A stretch of 26,389 nt of DNA, from the NCBI GenBank assembly GCA_964565765.1, contig CAZMGF010000037.1, positions 1 through 26,389 of the forward strand. The letters run 5' to 3'. Within the stretch, counting starts at the first letter, position 1. Each line of letters opens with the position of its first letter. This document shows positions 15,513-22,550 of the stretch, in pieces. The position numbers were made by a program, and so were the translations under genes. This stretch comes from Bog-1181 sp964565765 (GTDB lineage: Bacteria; Oederibacteriota; PGYV01; Palsa-1178). Under the pieces are notes generated by a model, which ran no database searches, was not told where the DNA came from, and saw only the letters and a list, made by a program, of their open reading frames with translations.

Positions 15513-16478
15513 TCAGCCCTCATTTTTTTTCCTCAGCATATTCAGCAGCCTGGTAAAATCATCCGGAAGCGGCGCGGTGAATTCAAGCATGGCGCCTGTT
15601 GCCGGGTGTTTGAATTTAAGGGAATATGCGTGCAGCATCTGCCTGGGCAGAAGGTCATCAACACTTTTTCCGTTATATCCAAGGTATTCCGTCATCTCTT
15701 TGTCGCGCGCCCTATCGCCGTAAACCGGGTCGCCGGCCACTGGATGTTTTATGTGGCTCATATGCACCCTTATCTGGTGCGTCCGTCCGGTGAGTATCTT
15801 GACCTTAAGCAGTGAGGCCCCGTAAAAAACTTCTTCCGGATAAAATATTGTCTGCGCCTCCTTGCCGTGCATAAGCTTTGCTGTGAACTTTTTCCTGTCA
15901 CGCGTATCTCGGTCTATAAATGTCTCGATTTTGCCTTCCTCTTCGACGCGGCCGTGCACTATTGCCTTATAAAATTTTTCCGGTTCCCTTTCCTTAAACA
16001 TGGAAACAAGCCCCCGGCAGGACGCTTCGTTTTTCGCTATCACCATGACGCCGGAAGTGTCCTTGTCCAGCCTGTGCACAACTCCGAGCCGGCCCGATTC
16101 CTCGTCAAAATCTTCGGGATTTATATGTTTTTCAATTATGGCGTTTACAAGTGTTCCATCGGCGTGGCCCGGCGCGGGATGCACCACAAGCCCGGCCTGT
16201 TTGTTTATTACAAGTATGTCGCCGTCCTCATACAAAATGTCGAGCGGTATGTCGTTGTGGGCGGGTGCCGCGTCTTTCGGCGGGTCCTCTGTGTATTCTA
16301 TTATGTCCCCGTTTTTTATCTTGTGGTTTGATGTTGAAATTATCCTGCCGTTAACAGTGACCCTTGCGTTTTCGACAAATTTTTGAATTTGCCCGCGGGA
16401 GAGAGGGGTGTGGTCGCGGATATAAATATCAGCCCGCTGCTTTGAATCAAGTTCCGCGATCAGCCTTTTTTTTTCCAT
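15513..16478 (-). CDS. RluD-family 23S rRNA pseudouridine synthase
   Basis: Converts uridine to pseudouridine in rRNA. An N-terminal S4 RNA-binding domain (about 12-65, LSRGQIQKFVENARVTVNG) precedes the catalytic domain. The latter carries HRLDKDTSG (135-143) with catalytic Asp138, and GRTHQIRVHMSHI near 235. The 321 residues are the usual RluD/RluA-family length. Whether it is RluD proper (positions 1911/1915/1917) cannot be settled here, so no symbol is given. Its ATG shares one base with the lgt stop (TAATG). A short GC hairpin in the last lgt codons covers the weak AAAGG, suggesting coupled translation. Proximity to lspA and ileS is common. Confidence 0.92.
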   Translation of the reverse strand: MEKKRLIAELDSKQRADIYIRDHTPLSRGQIQKFVENARVTVNGRIISTSNHKIKNGDIIEYTEDPPKDAAPAHNDIPLDILYEDGDILVINKQAGLVVHPAPGHADGTLVNAIIEKHINPEDFDEESGRLGVVHRLDKDTSGVMVIAKNEASCRGLVSMFKEREPEKFYKAIVHGRVEEEGKIETFIDRDTRDRKKFTAKLMHGKEAQTIFYPEEVFYGASLLKVKILTGRTHQIRVHMSHIKHPVAGDPVYGDRARDKEMTEYLGYNGKSVDDLLPRQMLHAYSLKFKHPATGAMLEFTAPLPDDFTRLLNMLRKKNEG

Positions 16479-17242
16479 TAAAGGGGCCTTTGGTCCCCTG
16501 TTTTTCCGGGTTTCAAAAATAAAATTCCGGCCAGGCCGGTAATAATCATCAATACGCTTATAAGTGTGGATGTTGATAAGCCGAAAAAGAACCCGCGTTC
16601 CGGGTCGCCCCTGAACATTTCTATAATAATCCTTATGACGCCGTAATTTAGGAAATAAAGGAAAAATACCGCGCCCTCTTTTCTTTTGCTGTTCCTGAAA
16701 AAAAGGATAAGTATGATAAAATTCAGGAAATTAAGGGCTGACTCATACAGCTGTGTGGGCAGGTGCGGAAGATTGTCCCCGAGCGCCGGAAAAATAACCC
16801 CGTATTTCGCGTTCACCGCGCCGTAGCAGCACGCGTTGTAATAACAGCCTATCCTTCCTATGGCGTGGGCCAGCGAGAGAAAAGGCATTATGATATCGCC
16901 GGTCTTTAATATGCTCATTTTCTTGAATTTTACCCATGCCATACATCCAATAACCGCGCCGATGAGCCCTCCGTAAAAAACAAGCCCTCCCTCCCAGACC
17001 TTGAATACTTCAACCGGATGCAGCGCGTAGTATTTCCACCATACCCCCACGTAAAGCGCGCGGGCGCCTATGACGGAACACGCTATGGCCACAAGGCCGA
17101 GGTCAAGTATAAAATCCGGGTTGATTCCCTTTTTTTTCGCCAGCATGGATGATAAATATATGCCCGTCAGAAAAGCGATAGCGGTCATTACGCCGTAAAC
17201 CCTGATTTCAAGGGTTCCTATATTAAAGAGTACCTGGTGCAT
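16478..17242 (-). CDS. lgt: Prolipoprotein diacylglyceryl transferase
   Basis: Integral membrane enzyme that transfers diacylglyceryl from phosphatidylglycerol to the lipobox Cys of prolipoproteins, the first step of lipoprotein maturation. The 254 residues have about seven membrane segments. The signature HAIGRIGCYYNACCYG (126-141) corresponds to the conserved HxxGRxGCfxNgCCyG block, and an Arg-Tyr-Gly-type motif near the N-terminus reads RVYGVM. GGGAGG precedes the ATG. It overlaps the end of lspA by 20 bases, so the first two enzymes of the same pathway are translated together. Their likely clients here include the lipoproteins at 4916, 22551 and 23884. Confidence 0.95.
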   Translation of the reverse strand: MHQVLFNIGTLEIRVYGVMTAIAFLTGIYLSSMLAKKKGINPDFILDLGLVAIACSVIGARALYVGVWWKYYALHPVEVFKVWEGGLVFYGGLIGAVIGCMAWVKFKKMSILKTGDIIMPFLSLAHAIGRIGCYYNACCYGAVNAKYGVIFPALGDNLPHLPTQLYESALNFLNFIILILFFRNSKRKEGAVFFLYFLNYGVIRIIIEMFRGDPERGFFFGLSTSTLISVLMIITGLAGILFLKPGKTGDQRPL

Positions 17243-17735
17243 TTGTTCCCTCCCCGGCGGCCGGCTTTTTTGACTCGCTGATAAAAATTATATAAAATAT
17301 AAAAATCGCCACTCCCACCGAAACCGAAGAATCCGCTATGTTAAAAACAGGGAACCTGTGTGTTTTTATCCCGAATTCCAAAAAATCAGTAACACTGCCG
17401 CGCACGAACCTGTCAATAAAATTCCCGGCGGCGCCGCCAAGTATAAGGCCGCAGGCAAGATCAAAAAGAACATGGTGGCTGCTGTACTTGAGCCAGTATA
17501 TTGTTATTATCACCATTGCCGTGAGCACAACTAAAAGCAGCAGGTATTTTTTTACCGGGTTTGCGTCCTGCCCGAAAATGCCGAACGCAATGCCGAAATT
17601 CTCAATATATGTTATATGAAAAAAATCCTTTATCACGGTTATTGACTGGTATTCTTTCATTCCGGCCCTGATAAGAAATTTGACGTTCTGGTCCAGAAAA
17701 ATAACAAGCATGGCCGTCCCGAAATATGCCCACAT
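17223..17735 (-). CDS. lspA: Lipoprotein signal peptidase (signal peptidase II)
   Basis: Inner-membrane aspartyl protease that removes the signal peptide from diacylglyceryl-prolipoproteins. The 170 residues show four membrane segments and the two catalytic blocks: GNFIDRFVRGSVTDF (104-118, Asp117) and FNIADSSVSVG (131-141, Asp135). The first helix carries the usual D-N-K pattern (LDQNVKF). The ribosome binding site is AGGAAG. It lies 57 bases after the DUF5665 gene, in the frequent ileS-lspA arrangement. Confidence 0.95.
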   Translation of the reverse strand: MWAYFGTAMLVIFLDQNVKFLIRAGMKEYQSITVIKDFFHITYIENFGIAFGIFGQDANPVKKYLLLLVVLTAMVIITIYWLKYSSHHVLFDLACGLILGGAAGNFIDRFVRGSVTDFLEFGIKTHRFPVFNIADSSVSVGVAIFIFYIIFISESKKPAAGEGTNAPGTL

Positions 17736-17792
17736 TTTACGCTTCCTGCCTTATGGTTTTTTTATTATACATTTTTCCCCGATTATGCCGTA

Positions 17793-18125
17793 TCAGTTGC
17801 CCGGCGTGTTTTTGACTATTTCGTTGATATAAAGGAAAGCCTGCGCAATTTTTTCCCCGAGCCACGGCATGCCGCCGAGTTTATGAAGCGCGTGTTTTCC
17901 AAAAGCGATTAAAATGGCGCCAAGAACCGTCGCGCCGAGCAGGAACCCGACGCCGCGTGATACGCCTATGATAAAATTCCAGTATATCAGCCTTAGCGGC
18001 CTGCTGCGCATGTCGATATATTCCTCTATGTTTCTTGCTTCAAAAAGCGCCGCAAGCTTCTGTGTAAGTTTCAGGTCCTCTATTCCCATTCCGCTCTTTT
18101 TTTTGCCTGTCTGCTTTTTTTTCAT
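17793..18125 (-). CDS. DUF5665-like small membrane protein
   Basis: A 110-residue protein with a very basic N-terminus (MKKKQTGKKKSG), a predicted soluble helix (ALFEARNIEEYIDMRSRP), and a block NFIIGVSRGVGFLLGATVLGAILIAFG that resembles the DUF5665 core (NfxxGxxRGxGxxxGaT). The end is an amphipathic helix (WLGEKIAQAFLYINEIVKNT). Function is unknown. It sits between ileS and lspA, 38 bases from ileS, with GAGGG before the ATG. The family assignment is from memory of the pattern. Confidence 0.75.
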   Translation of the reverse strand: MKKKQTGKKKSGMGIEDLKLTQKLAALFEARNIEEYIDMRSRPLRLIYWNFIIGVSRGVGFLLGATVLGAILIAFGKHALHKLGGMPWLGEKIAQAFLYINEIVKNTPGN

Positions 18126-18163
18126 CGCTTCCCTCTTAACTTACCGGGTCTCTTTTTTGTTTC

Positions 18164-20932
18164 CTATCCCAGGTTACCGGCGCACCGCGGGCAGAGCCCC
18201 GGAGTTTCGCCGCCGGCCGGAGCCTCCTCAACAACCCTCCAGCACCGCGGGCATTTTATACCGGCGGCCTTTATGGCCCCGACTTCAAGGCCGGCCTCAA
18301 CCTCAACGCCATTAAGGCTGTCCGGTTCATATATTATTTTAGATACAATAAAAACCGATTCCAGCTCTCCGGCGTATTTTTTAAGGATATCATCCAGCTT
18401 TTTTGACGAATATTTTATTTTAAGGGCCGCTTCATAAGGATGCTTAATTTCTCCGGCGGCCCTTTTTTCCTCAATCTTTTTCAGGGCCATATCGCGCACC
18501 CTTACTATCTGGTCCCATTCAGCCGCCTCTTCCGGGCTCAGTTTCTTTTCCGGCCCGTCGTTCCACAGGGTCCACTGAATATGCTTTTCCCCTTTTAAGC
18601 CCTCAGGCAGGAATCCCCAGGCTTCGTCCGCTGTATATGCAAGCACCGGCGCAATCAGCTTGGTTAATTTCAGGAACATGCGGTATATGACCGTCTGACC
18701 CGACCTGCGCGGCAATGAATTTATTTTAAAAGTATAGAGCCTGTCCTTAAATACGTCAAAATAAAAGGACGACAGGAACGTCGAACAGAATTGTATATAA
18801 TCCTTATACACCCTGTAAAAGGCGAAAGATTCATAATTTTTTTCAAGGGCCTCTTCAAGTTCGGCAAGCTTGTGCAGTGCGTATTTATCGAACCCGGTTA
18901 ATTTTTCATAAGGCACGGTTTCTTCTTTTTTGAAATCTTCAAGCGCGCCAAGCATGAACCTGAAGGTGTTGCGGACCCTGCGGTATGAATCCGACACCCT
19001 TGACATAATCTCGTCGGAGACCGGCTGGTCCGTGGTGAAATCTTCCGAAGCCACCCACAGCCTTAATACATCCGCGCCGCTTTTCTTTATGACATCAAGC
19101 GGGTCAACCCCGTTGCCCAGGGATTTGTGCATTGTCTTTCCCTGCCCGTCCACGACCCAGCCGTTTGAAATTACGGCCTTAAAAGGGGCCCTGCCTTTAT
19201 ATCCCACGGCTGTAAGCAGCGATGACTGGAACCATCCCCGGTACTGGTCCGACCCCTCAAGATAGAGGTCCGCAGGCCATGATAGTTCCTTCCAGTTTTC
19301 AAGTACGGCAAAACTTGAGGCCCCTGAATCAAACCATACATCAAATATGTCGTTTTCCTTGGAGATATCGGCCGAGCCGCATTTTGGACATTTATAATCA
19401 CCCAGTATTTCTTTCGCGGTGTATTTGAACCAGGCGTCGCTGCCCTCTTTTTTTATCAGCCCGTGTATCTTTTCAATGGTAAATTCGTTCACAATGGATT
19501 CCCCGCAGCCGCCGCAGGAAAAAACAAAAATAGGAACGCCCCAGGAGCGCTGGCGGGAAACGCACCAGTCCGGCCTGCCCTGTATCATTTTTGTTATCCT
19601 GTCCTCTCCCCACGCGTTGAGCCATTTTACTCTTTTTACCTCAGAGAGCGCGCGCCCGCGGAAATCATCCTTTTCCATTGAAATAAACCACTGGTTGGTT
19701 GCCCTGAATATTATTGGAGTCTTGCAGCGCCAGCAATGCGGATATGAATGGGTTATTGTTTCAACGGCAAGCAGGGCGCCTTTTTCCTTAAGCAGCTCAA
19801 CAACTTTCGGGTTTGCCTTAAAAACATTTTCGCCTTTCATCATGGCGAATTCGTCGGTAAACCTGCCCTTATTGTCAACAGGATTGATTACAGGCAGGTC
19901 ATACTTCCTGCTGAAAACATAATCCTCGTGGCCGTGGCCCGGTGCTATGTGCACGCAGCCTGTGCCTGTGTCCAGGGTTACATATGAAGCGTTTATTACA
20001 AGCGATTCGCGATCCAGAAAAGGATGCGATACGGTCATGAATTCGAGTTCAGCGCCCTTGAATTTTTTTAATATTTTAGCCTCTTCAAGCCCGGCTTTTT
20101 TAGCAAATTCACCGAGAAGTTTTTCCGCAACCACATATTTTACGCCGCCAAAATCAGCCAGGACATAATCAAAATCAGGATGAACCGCAACGCCGACATT
20201 TGCAGGCAGCGTCCAGGGTGTTGTTGTCCATATAACAATATAAGCGTCGGTTCCAAGTTTTACTTTAGACTTTGACTCATCTTTTATTTTAAAACGCACA
20301 TAAACAGAAGGCGTGGTGTGGTCGTGGTATTCAACCTCGGCTTCAGCAAGCGCTGTCTCGCATTTAAAGCACCAGTAAACCGGCTTCAACCCTTTGTATA
20401 TCATTCCCTTTTTGAACATCTCCCAGAAAATATCTACCATCTTATCCTCATATTCCTTTGCGAGAGTAAGGTAAGGGTTGCCCCATTCGCCCATTATGCC
20501 GAGGCGTTTGAATTGTTCCTTCTGCAGGTTGACATATTTCATTGCATATTCTTCACAAAGTTTGCGTATCTCAAGCTTTGACATGGAGGCTGCTTTTGAC
20601 CCGAGATTTTCAGTGACCTTGTGCTCTATGGGCATGCCGTGGCAGTCCCATCCCGGCACATAAGGGGCGAAGAACCCCTTGAATGATTTATACCTTACTA
20701 TTATATCTTTCAATATTTTGTTTAAAGCGTGGCCCATGTGGATATTGCCGTTGGCGTAAGGCGGGCCGTCATGAAGTATATATGAAGGCGAACCCCTTCT
20801 TTTTTCAAGTAAAGTCTCGTAAACCCTGTCCTCTTCCCATTTTTTCAGAAACTCCGGCTCCCTTACGGCCAGGTTGCCCTTCATTGGGAAATCTGTCCTG
20901 GGCAGGTGTATCCCAGTATCCTTATTTTCCAT
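18164..20932 (-). CDS. ileS: Isoleucyl-tRNA synthetase
   Basis: Class I aminoacyl-tRNA synthetase charging tRNA-Ile. The HIGH motif is HMGH (65-68 in PPYANGNIHMGHALNK). The CP1 editing domain includes TTTPWTLPANVGVAVHPD and GTGCVHIAPGHGHEDY. The KMSKS loop, near residue 597, reads TMHKS (GKTMHKSLGN), an alternative form of KMSKS. A CxxC pair in the body (CGGC with CPKC) and the C-terminal CPRC-CPRC (about 894-917) should each bind zinc. The 922 residues are normal for the bacterial (type 1) enzyme. The ribosome binding site is AAGGAG/AAGG. No T-box leader is present. It heads a cluster with DUF5665, lspA and lgt. Confidence 0.97.
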   Translation of the reverse strand: MENKDTGIHLPRTDFPMKGNLAVREPEFLKKWEEDRVYETLLEKRRGSPSYILHDGPPYANGNIHMGHALNKILKDIIVRYKSFKGFFAPYVPGWDCHGMPIEHKVTENLGSKAASMSKLEIRKLCEEYAMKYVNLQKEQFKRLGIMGEWGNPYLTLAKEYEDKMVDIFWEMFKKGMIYKGLKPVYWCFKCETALAEAEVEYHDHTTPSVYVRFKIKDESKSKVKLGTDAYIVIWTTTPWTLPANVGVAVHPDFDYVLADFGGVKYVVAEKLLGEFAKKAGLEEAKILKKFKGAELEFMTVSHPFLDRESLVINASYVTLDTGTGCVHIAPGHGHEDYVFSRKYDLPVINPVDNKGRFTDEFAMMKGENVFKANPKVVELLKEKGALLAVETITHSYPHCWRCKTPIIFRATNQWFISMEKDDFRGRALSEVKRVKWLNAWGEDRITKMIQGRPDWCVSRQRSWGVPIFVFSCGGCGESIVNEFTIEKIHGLIKKEGSDAWFKYTAKEILGDYKCPKCGSADISKENDIFDVWFDSGASSFAVLENWKELSWPADLYLEGSDQYRGWFQSSLLTAVGYKGRAPFKAVISNGWVVDGQGKTMHKSLGNGVDPLDVIKKSGADVLRLWVASEDFTTDQPVSDEIMSRVSDSYRRVRNTFRFMLGALEDFKKEETVPYEKLTGFDKYALHKLAELEEALEKNYESFAFYRVYKDYIQFCSTFLSSFYFDVFKDRLYTFKINSLPRRSGQTVIYRMFLKLTKLIAPVLAYTADEAWGFLPEGLKGEKHIQWTLWNDGPEKKLSPEEAAEWDQIVRVRDMALKKIEEKRAAGEIKHPYEAALKIKYSSKKLDDILKKYAGELESVFIVSKIIYEPDSLNGVEVEAGLEVGAIKAAGIKCPRCWRVVEEAPAGGETPGLCPRCAGNLG

Positions 20933-20979
20933 GATAATATACCTTCTCCTTCAATTTGTTAGATCAGTAAAATTATACA

Positions 20980-21008
20980 TTTATAACATTTTTAAAGTGG
21001 TTTGGCAA
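20980..21008 (-). promoter_or_regulatory. Promoter of ileS
   Basis: On the minus strand there is a -35 TTGCCA (21003-21008), a 17-base spacer and a -10 TATAAA (20980-20985). A second TATAAT at 20972-20977 could serve as an alternative -10. The leader to the ATG is about 40 bases and shows no T-box or other riboswitch. The -35 lies in TGCGTATTGCC, also found at the promoter near 3831. Confidence 0.6.
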
Positions 21009-21025
21009 TACGCATAAAACAAAAC

Positions 21026-21184
21026 ATGGCGGGCTGGGCTTTTTTTTAAGGACGTTCCGTCAACAATAAGGACGGTGTAAATATCTCAAAGGTAAAACTA
21101 TAATAACAATTCCGGCCTTTTCTTCCGTGATACCTCAAGTGTGTCCAGTTGACGGACGGCCGTAAAAAAAGCCCAGCCCGCCAT
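21026..21184. repeat. 159-bp inverted-repeat element (MITE-like or long terminator hairpin)
   Basis: The 21 bases at 21026-21046 are exactly complementary to 21164-21184. Complementarity continues, with a few mismatches and a one-base gap, through TCCGTCAAC at 21055-21063 and GTTGACGGA at 21148-21156. The arms are about 38 bases long, begin ATGGCGGGCTGGGC and contain a T7-8/A7 block. The 84-base centre encodes nothing recognisable. The element sits between the cupin stop (21199) and the ileS promoter. Flanks carry similar but not identical ACAAAAC/ACAAAC, at best an imperfect target duplication. On the minus strand the right-hand arm is followed by GTTTTGTTTTATG, so a terminator role for the cupin gene is the main alternative to a mobile miniature element. 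Confidence 0.75.
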
Positions 21185-21198
21185 ACAAACATCCAGTA

Positions 21199-21555
21199 TT
21201 AGGCTTCGTCTCTGTTAACTCTTTTTGGCGAGAAAGCAGGGATGCAAACCGATATATACTCCGCCCCTTTTGGTGTGGAATACTGCACCCACTTTCCCCC
21301 GGCCATTATAACCGCCTGCCCAGCCTTTAAATTCACACTCTTATCTTTTGTTTTAACCCGCAGTTCACCGGAAAGCACCACAGAATATTCGTCAAACTCC
21401 GGCTTCTGCCCCGGCTCGCTCCACCCTGCCGGGCTCTTCATGCGCGCTATACTCGCCTCTTTTGTCCCTGAATTGGCCAGTCCAATGAATTCTTCTATCT
21501 GCTTCGGCGGATTGCCCATTGCCTTAATAAATGCCGCTTTTTTTATGATTTTCAT
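21199..21555 (-). CDS. Cupin-domain protein lacking the usual metal-binding histidines
   Basis: A single-domain cupin of 118 residues. The beta-barrel signature is visible (DEYSVVLSGELRVKTKDK and LKAGQAVIMAGGKWVQY). In cupin motif 1 the HxH pair is replaced by PEFDE, and in motif 2 the His is replaced by Trp/Gln, so canonical metal binding is unlikely. It may be a sugar- or ligand-binding cupin. Function is unknown. It has a strong ribosome binding site (AGGAGGG) and its own promoter (21584-21611), and it stands alone. No signal peptide is present. Confidence 0.8.
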   Translation of the reverse strand: MKIIKKAAFIKAMGNPPKQIEEFIGLANSGTKEASIARMKSPAGWSEPGQKPEFDEYSVVLSGELRVKTKDKSVNLKAGQAVIMAGGKWVQYSTPKGAEYISVCIPAFSPKRVNRDEA

Positions 21556-21583
21556 ATAAACCCTCCTGCCTTGATTTTAAAAT

Positions 21584-21611
21584 ATTATAACATGGCTTTT
21601 GTTTATAACAA
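21584..21611 (-). promoter_or_regulatory. Promoter of the cupin gene
   Basis: On the minus strand there is a -35 TTGTTA (21606-21611), a 16-base spacer and a perfect -10 TATAAT (21584-21589) preceded by TGT, an extended -10 element. Transcription would start about 20 bases before the ATG. Confidence 0.6.
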
Positions 21612-21620
21612 CGGACTTTT

Positions 21621-21708
21621 GTAGAACGTTGCCGGGCGGGTTCTACGTTTTTTGGCGGCCATCCACTTTCGCCCTTGTGGGCTACGGCGGACTACTCATG
21701 GGGCCGCC
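21621..21708 (+). other. Structured intergenic stretch with several GC-rich inverted repeats
   Basis: The region 21556-21866 holds no credible gene besides promoters. Within it, GTAGAAC (21621-21627) pairs with GTTCTAC (21640-21646) and is followed by GTTTTTT, a terminator-like form on the plus strand with no gene to terminate. Next, GGCGGCC (21654-21660) pairs with GGCCGCC (21702-21708) and encloses a small hairpin GCCC-TTGT-GGGC (21671-21682). Base composition is far more GC-rich than the flanks. It could be a small RNA, a REP-like palindromic unit or a remnant of an inserted element. I cannot decide which. Confidence 0.5.
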
Positions 21709-21750
21709 CCTGCATGTCCCCGCGTTGTTGTCCATTCCTTCTCTTCTTTC

Positions 21751-21779
21751 TTGACTACTGCCATTTTTTGTATTATGCT
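21751..21779 (+). promoter_or_regulatory. Promoter of the secreted protein gene at 21867
   Basis: A -35 TTGACT (21751-21756) is followed after 17 bases by TATGCT (21774-21779). The predicted leader is about 80 bases, ending in a strong GGAGG (21856-21860) six bases before the GTG start. Confidence 0.5.
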
Positions 21780-21866
21780 TAATTCATCTAAACTTAGCGT
21801 AAACCAAATGAGGGGCATAAACGTCAAACTAATATAGGGCAATAAATTTTTATAAGGAGGAACACT

Positions 21867-22466
21867 GTGAAAATTGTAAAAATTATTCTACCGGCATTCT
21901 TTATCCTGGCTTTTTCCTCACTGTACGCCTACATACCGGACAATACTGAAGAGAACCAGTTCCAGGCAAAAGTAGTTGACCAGCTTAACGAGGTCACCAC
22001 ACTGGCAAACGACGGCATCAAGGCCGTACGCCAGGAAGTTGTAAGCTCAACTTATTCTTCCGGCAAAGTGACAGAGCTTAACCACGGCCTGAAGGAAGGC
22101 GAAGCCGGCCAGGAAGATGTCACTTCAAAGGAAGTGCTATACTACGAACCCAAGGAAGAGATCTATGAGGCGCGCGACACAATGGACGAGATCCTTATAT
22201 GGGTAAACATGTACAGGACAACCGTTCCTGACGACGTGGTGACATTCAAGGCTATGAAAAAATATATAATGGAAAAGTCCAAATCACTTGACAAACTCAT
22301 CAACGCATTAAAGTATGAAAAAGACAACAAGGACACTGTTATGCGGGCAAAACTTGACATGAAGAAAGCCGACAAGGATTTTACAAGGTACTTCACAAGG
22401 CTCAAGGGCAAGGTACTGCTGATACAGGGTAAGCCGCTTCCAGAGCCTACCAAGGACAGCGAATAA
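21867..22466 (+). CDS. Small secreted protein of unknown function
   Basis: I do not recognise this family. The 199 residues begin with a clear signal peptide (KIVKIILPAFFILAFSSLYA, cleavage near residue 21) without a lipobox, so it should be periplasmic or secreted. The mature part is almost wholly helical and charged, with likely helices at KVVDQLNEVTTLANDGIKAV, IYEARDTMDEILIWVNMYR and MEKSKSLDKLINALKYEK, and a Lys-rich C-terminal part. There are no cysteines in the mature chain. The start is GTG, chosen for the ideal ribosome binding site and the signal peptide. It is a single-gene unit with its own promoter and a perfect terminator, and is one of only two rightward genes in the window. Confidence 0.88.
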   Translation: MKIVKIILPAFFILAFSSLYAYIPDNTEENQFQAKVVDQLNEVTTLANDGIKAVRQEVVSSTYSSGKVTELNHGLKEGEAGQEDVTSKEVLYYEPKEEIYEARDTMDEILIWVNMYRTTVPDDVVTFKAMKKYIMEKSKSLDKLINALKYEKDNKDTVMRAKLDMKKADKDFTRYFTRLKGKVLLIQGKPLPEPTKDSE

Positions 22467-22483
22467 CAAACAACCTGCTATTC

Positions 22484-22532
22484 GTACAAAATAAAAAAGG
22501 CCGCCTGCAAGGCGGCCTTTTTTATTTTGTAC
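22484..22532. terminator. Perfect bidirectional terminator between convergent genes
   Basis: A perfect 22-bp inverted repeat (22484-22505 and 22511-22532) surrounds the loop TGCAA. The GC core GGCCGCC/GGCGGCC is flanked by A6 on one side and T6 on the other, so it works as an intrinsic terminator in both directions. It serves the secreted protein gene on the plus strand and the COG3014-type lipoprotein gene on the minus strand. Confidence 0.95.
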
Positions 22533-22550
22533 CTGATGGCTTTTCAGCCC

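Noticed and set aside
20933..21025. T-box riboswitch before ileS
   Set aside because: The leader after the predicted promoter is only about 40 bases, and no specifier loop, TGGN motif or terminator is visible.
21621..21646. Integron attC-like site
   Set aside because: The GTAGAAC/GTTCTAC arms do not fit the RYYYAAC/GTTRRRY core rule, and there is no integrase or cassette array.
21652..21837. 61-codon plus-strand frame in the intergenic region
   Set aside because: It spans the inverted repeats and the promoter of the next gene and has no ribosome binding site. It is more likely non-coding.
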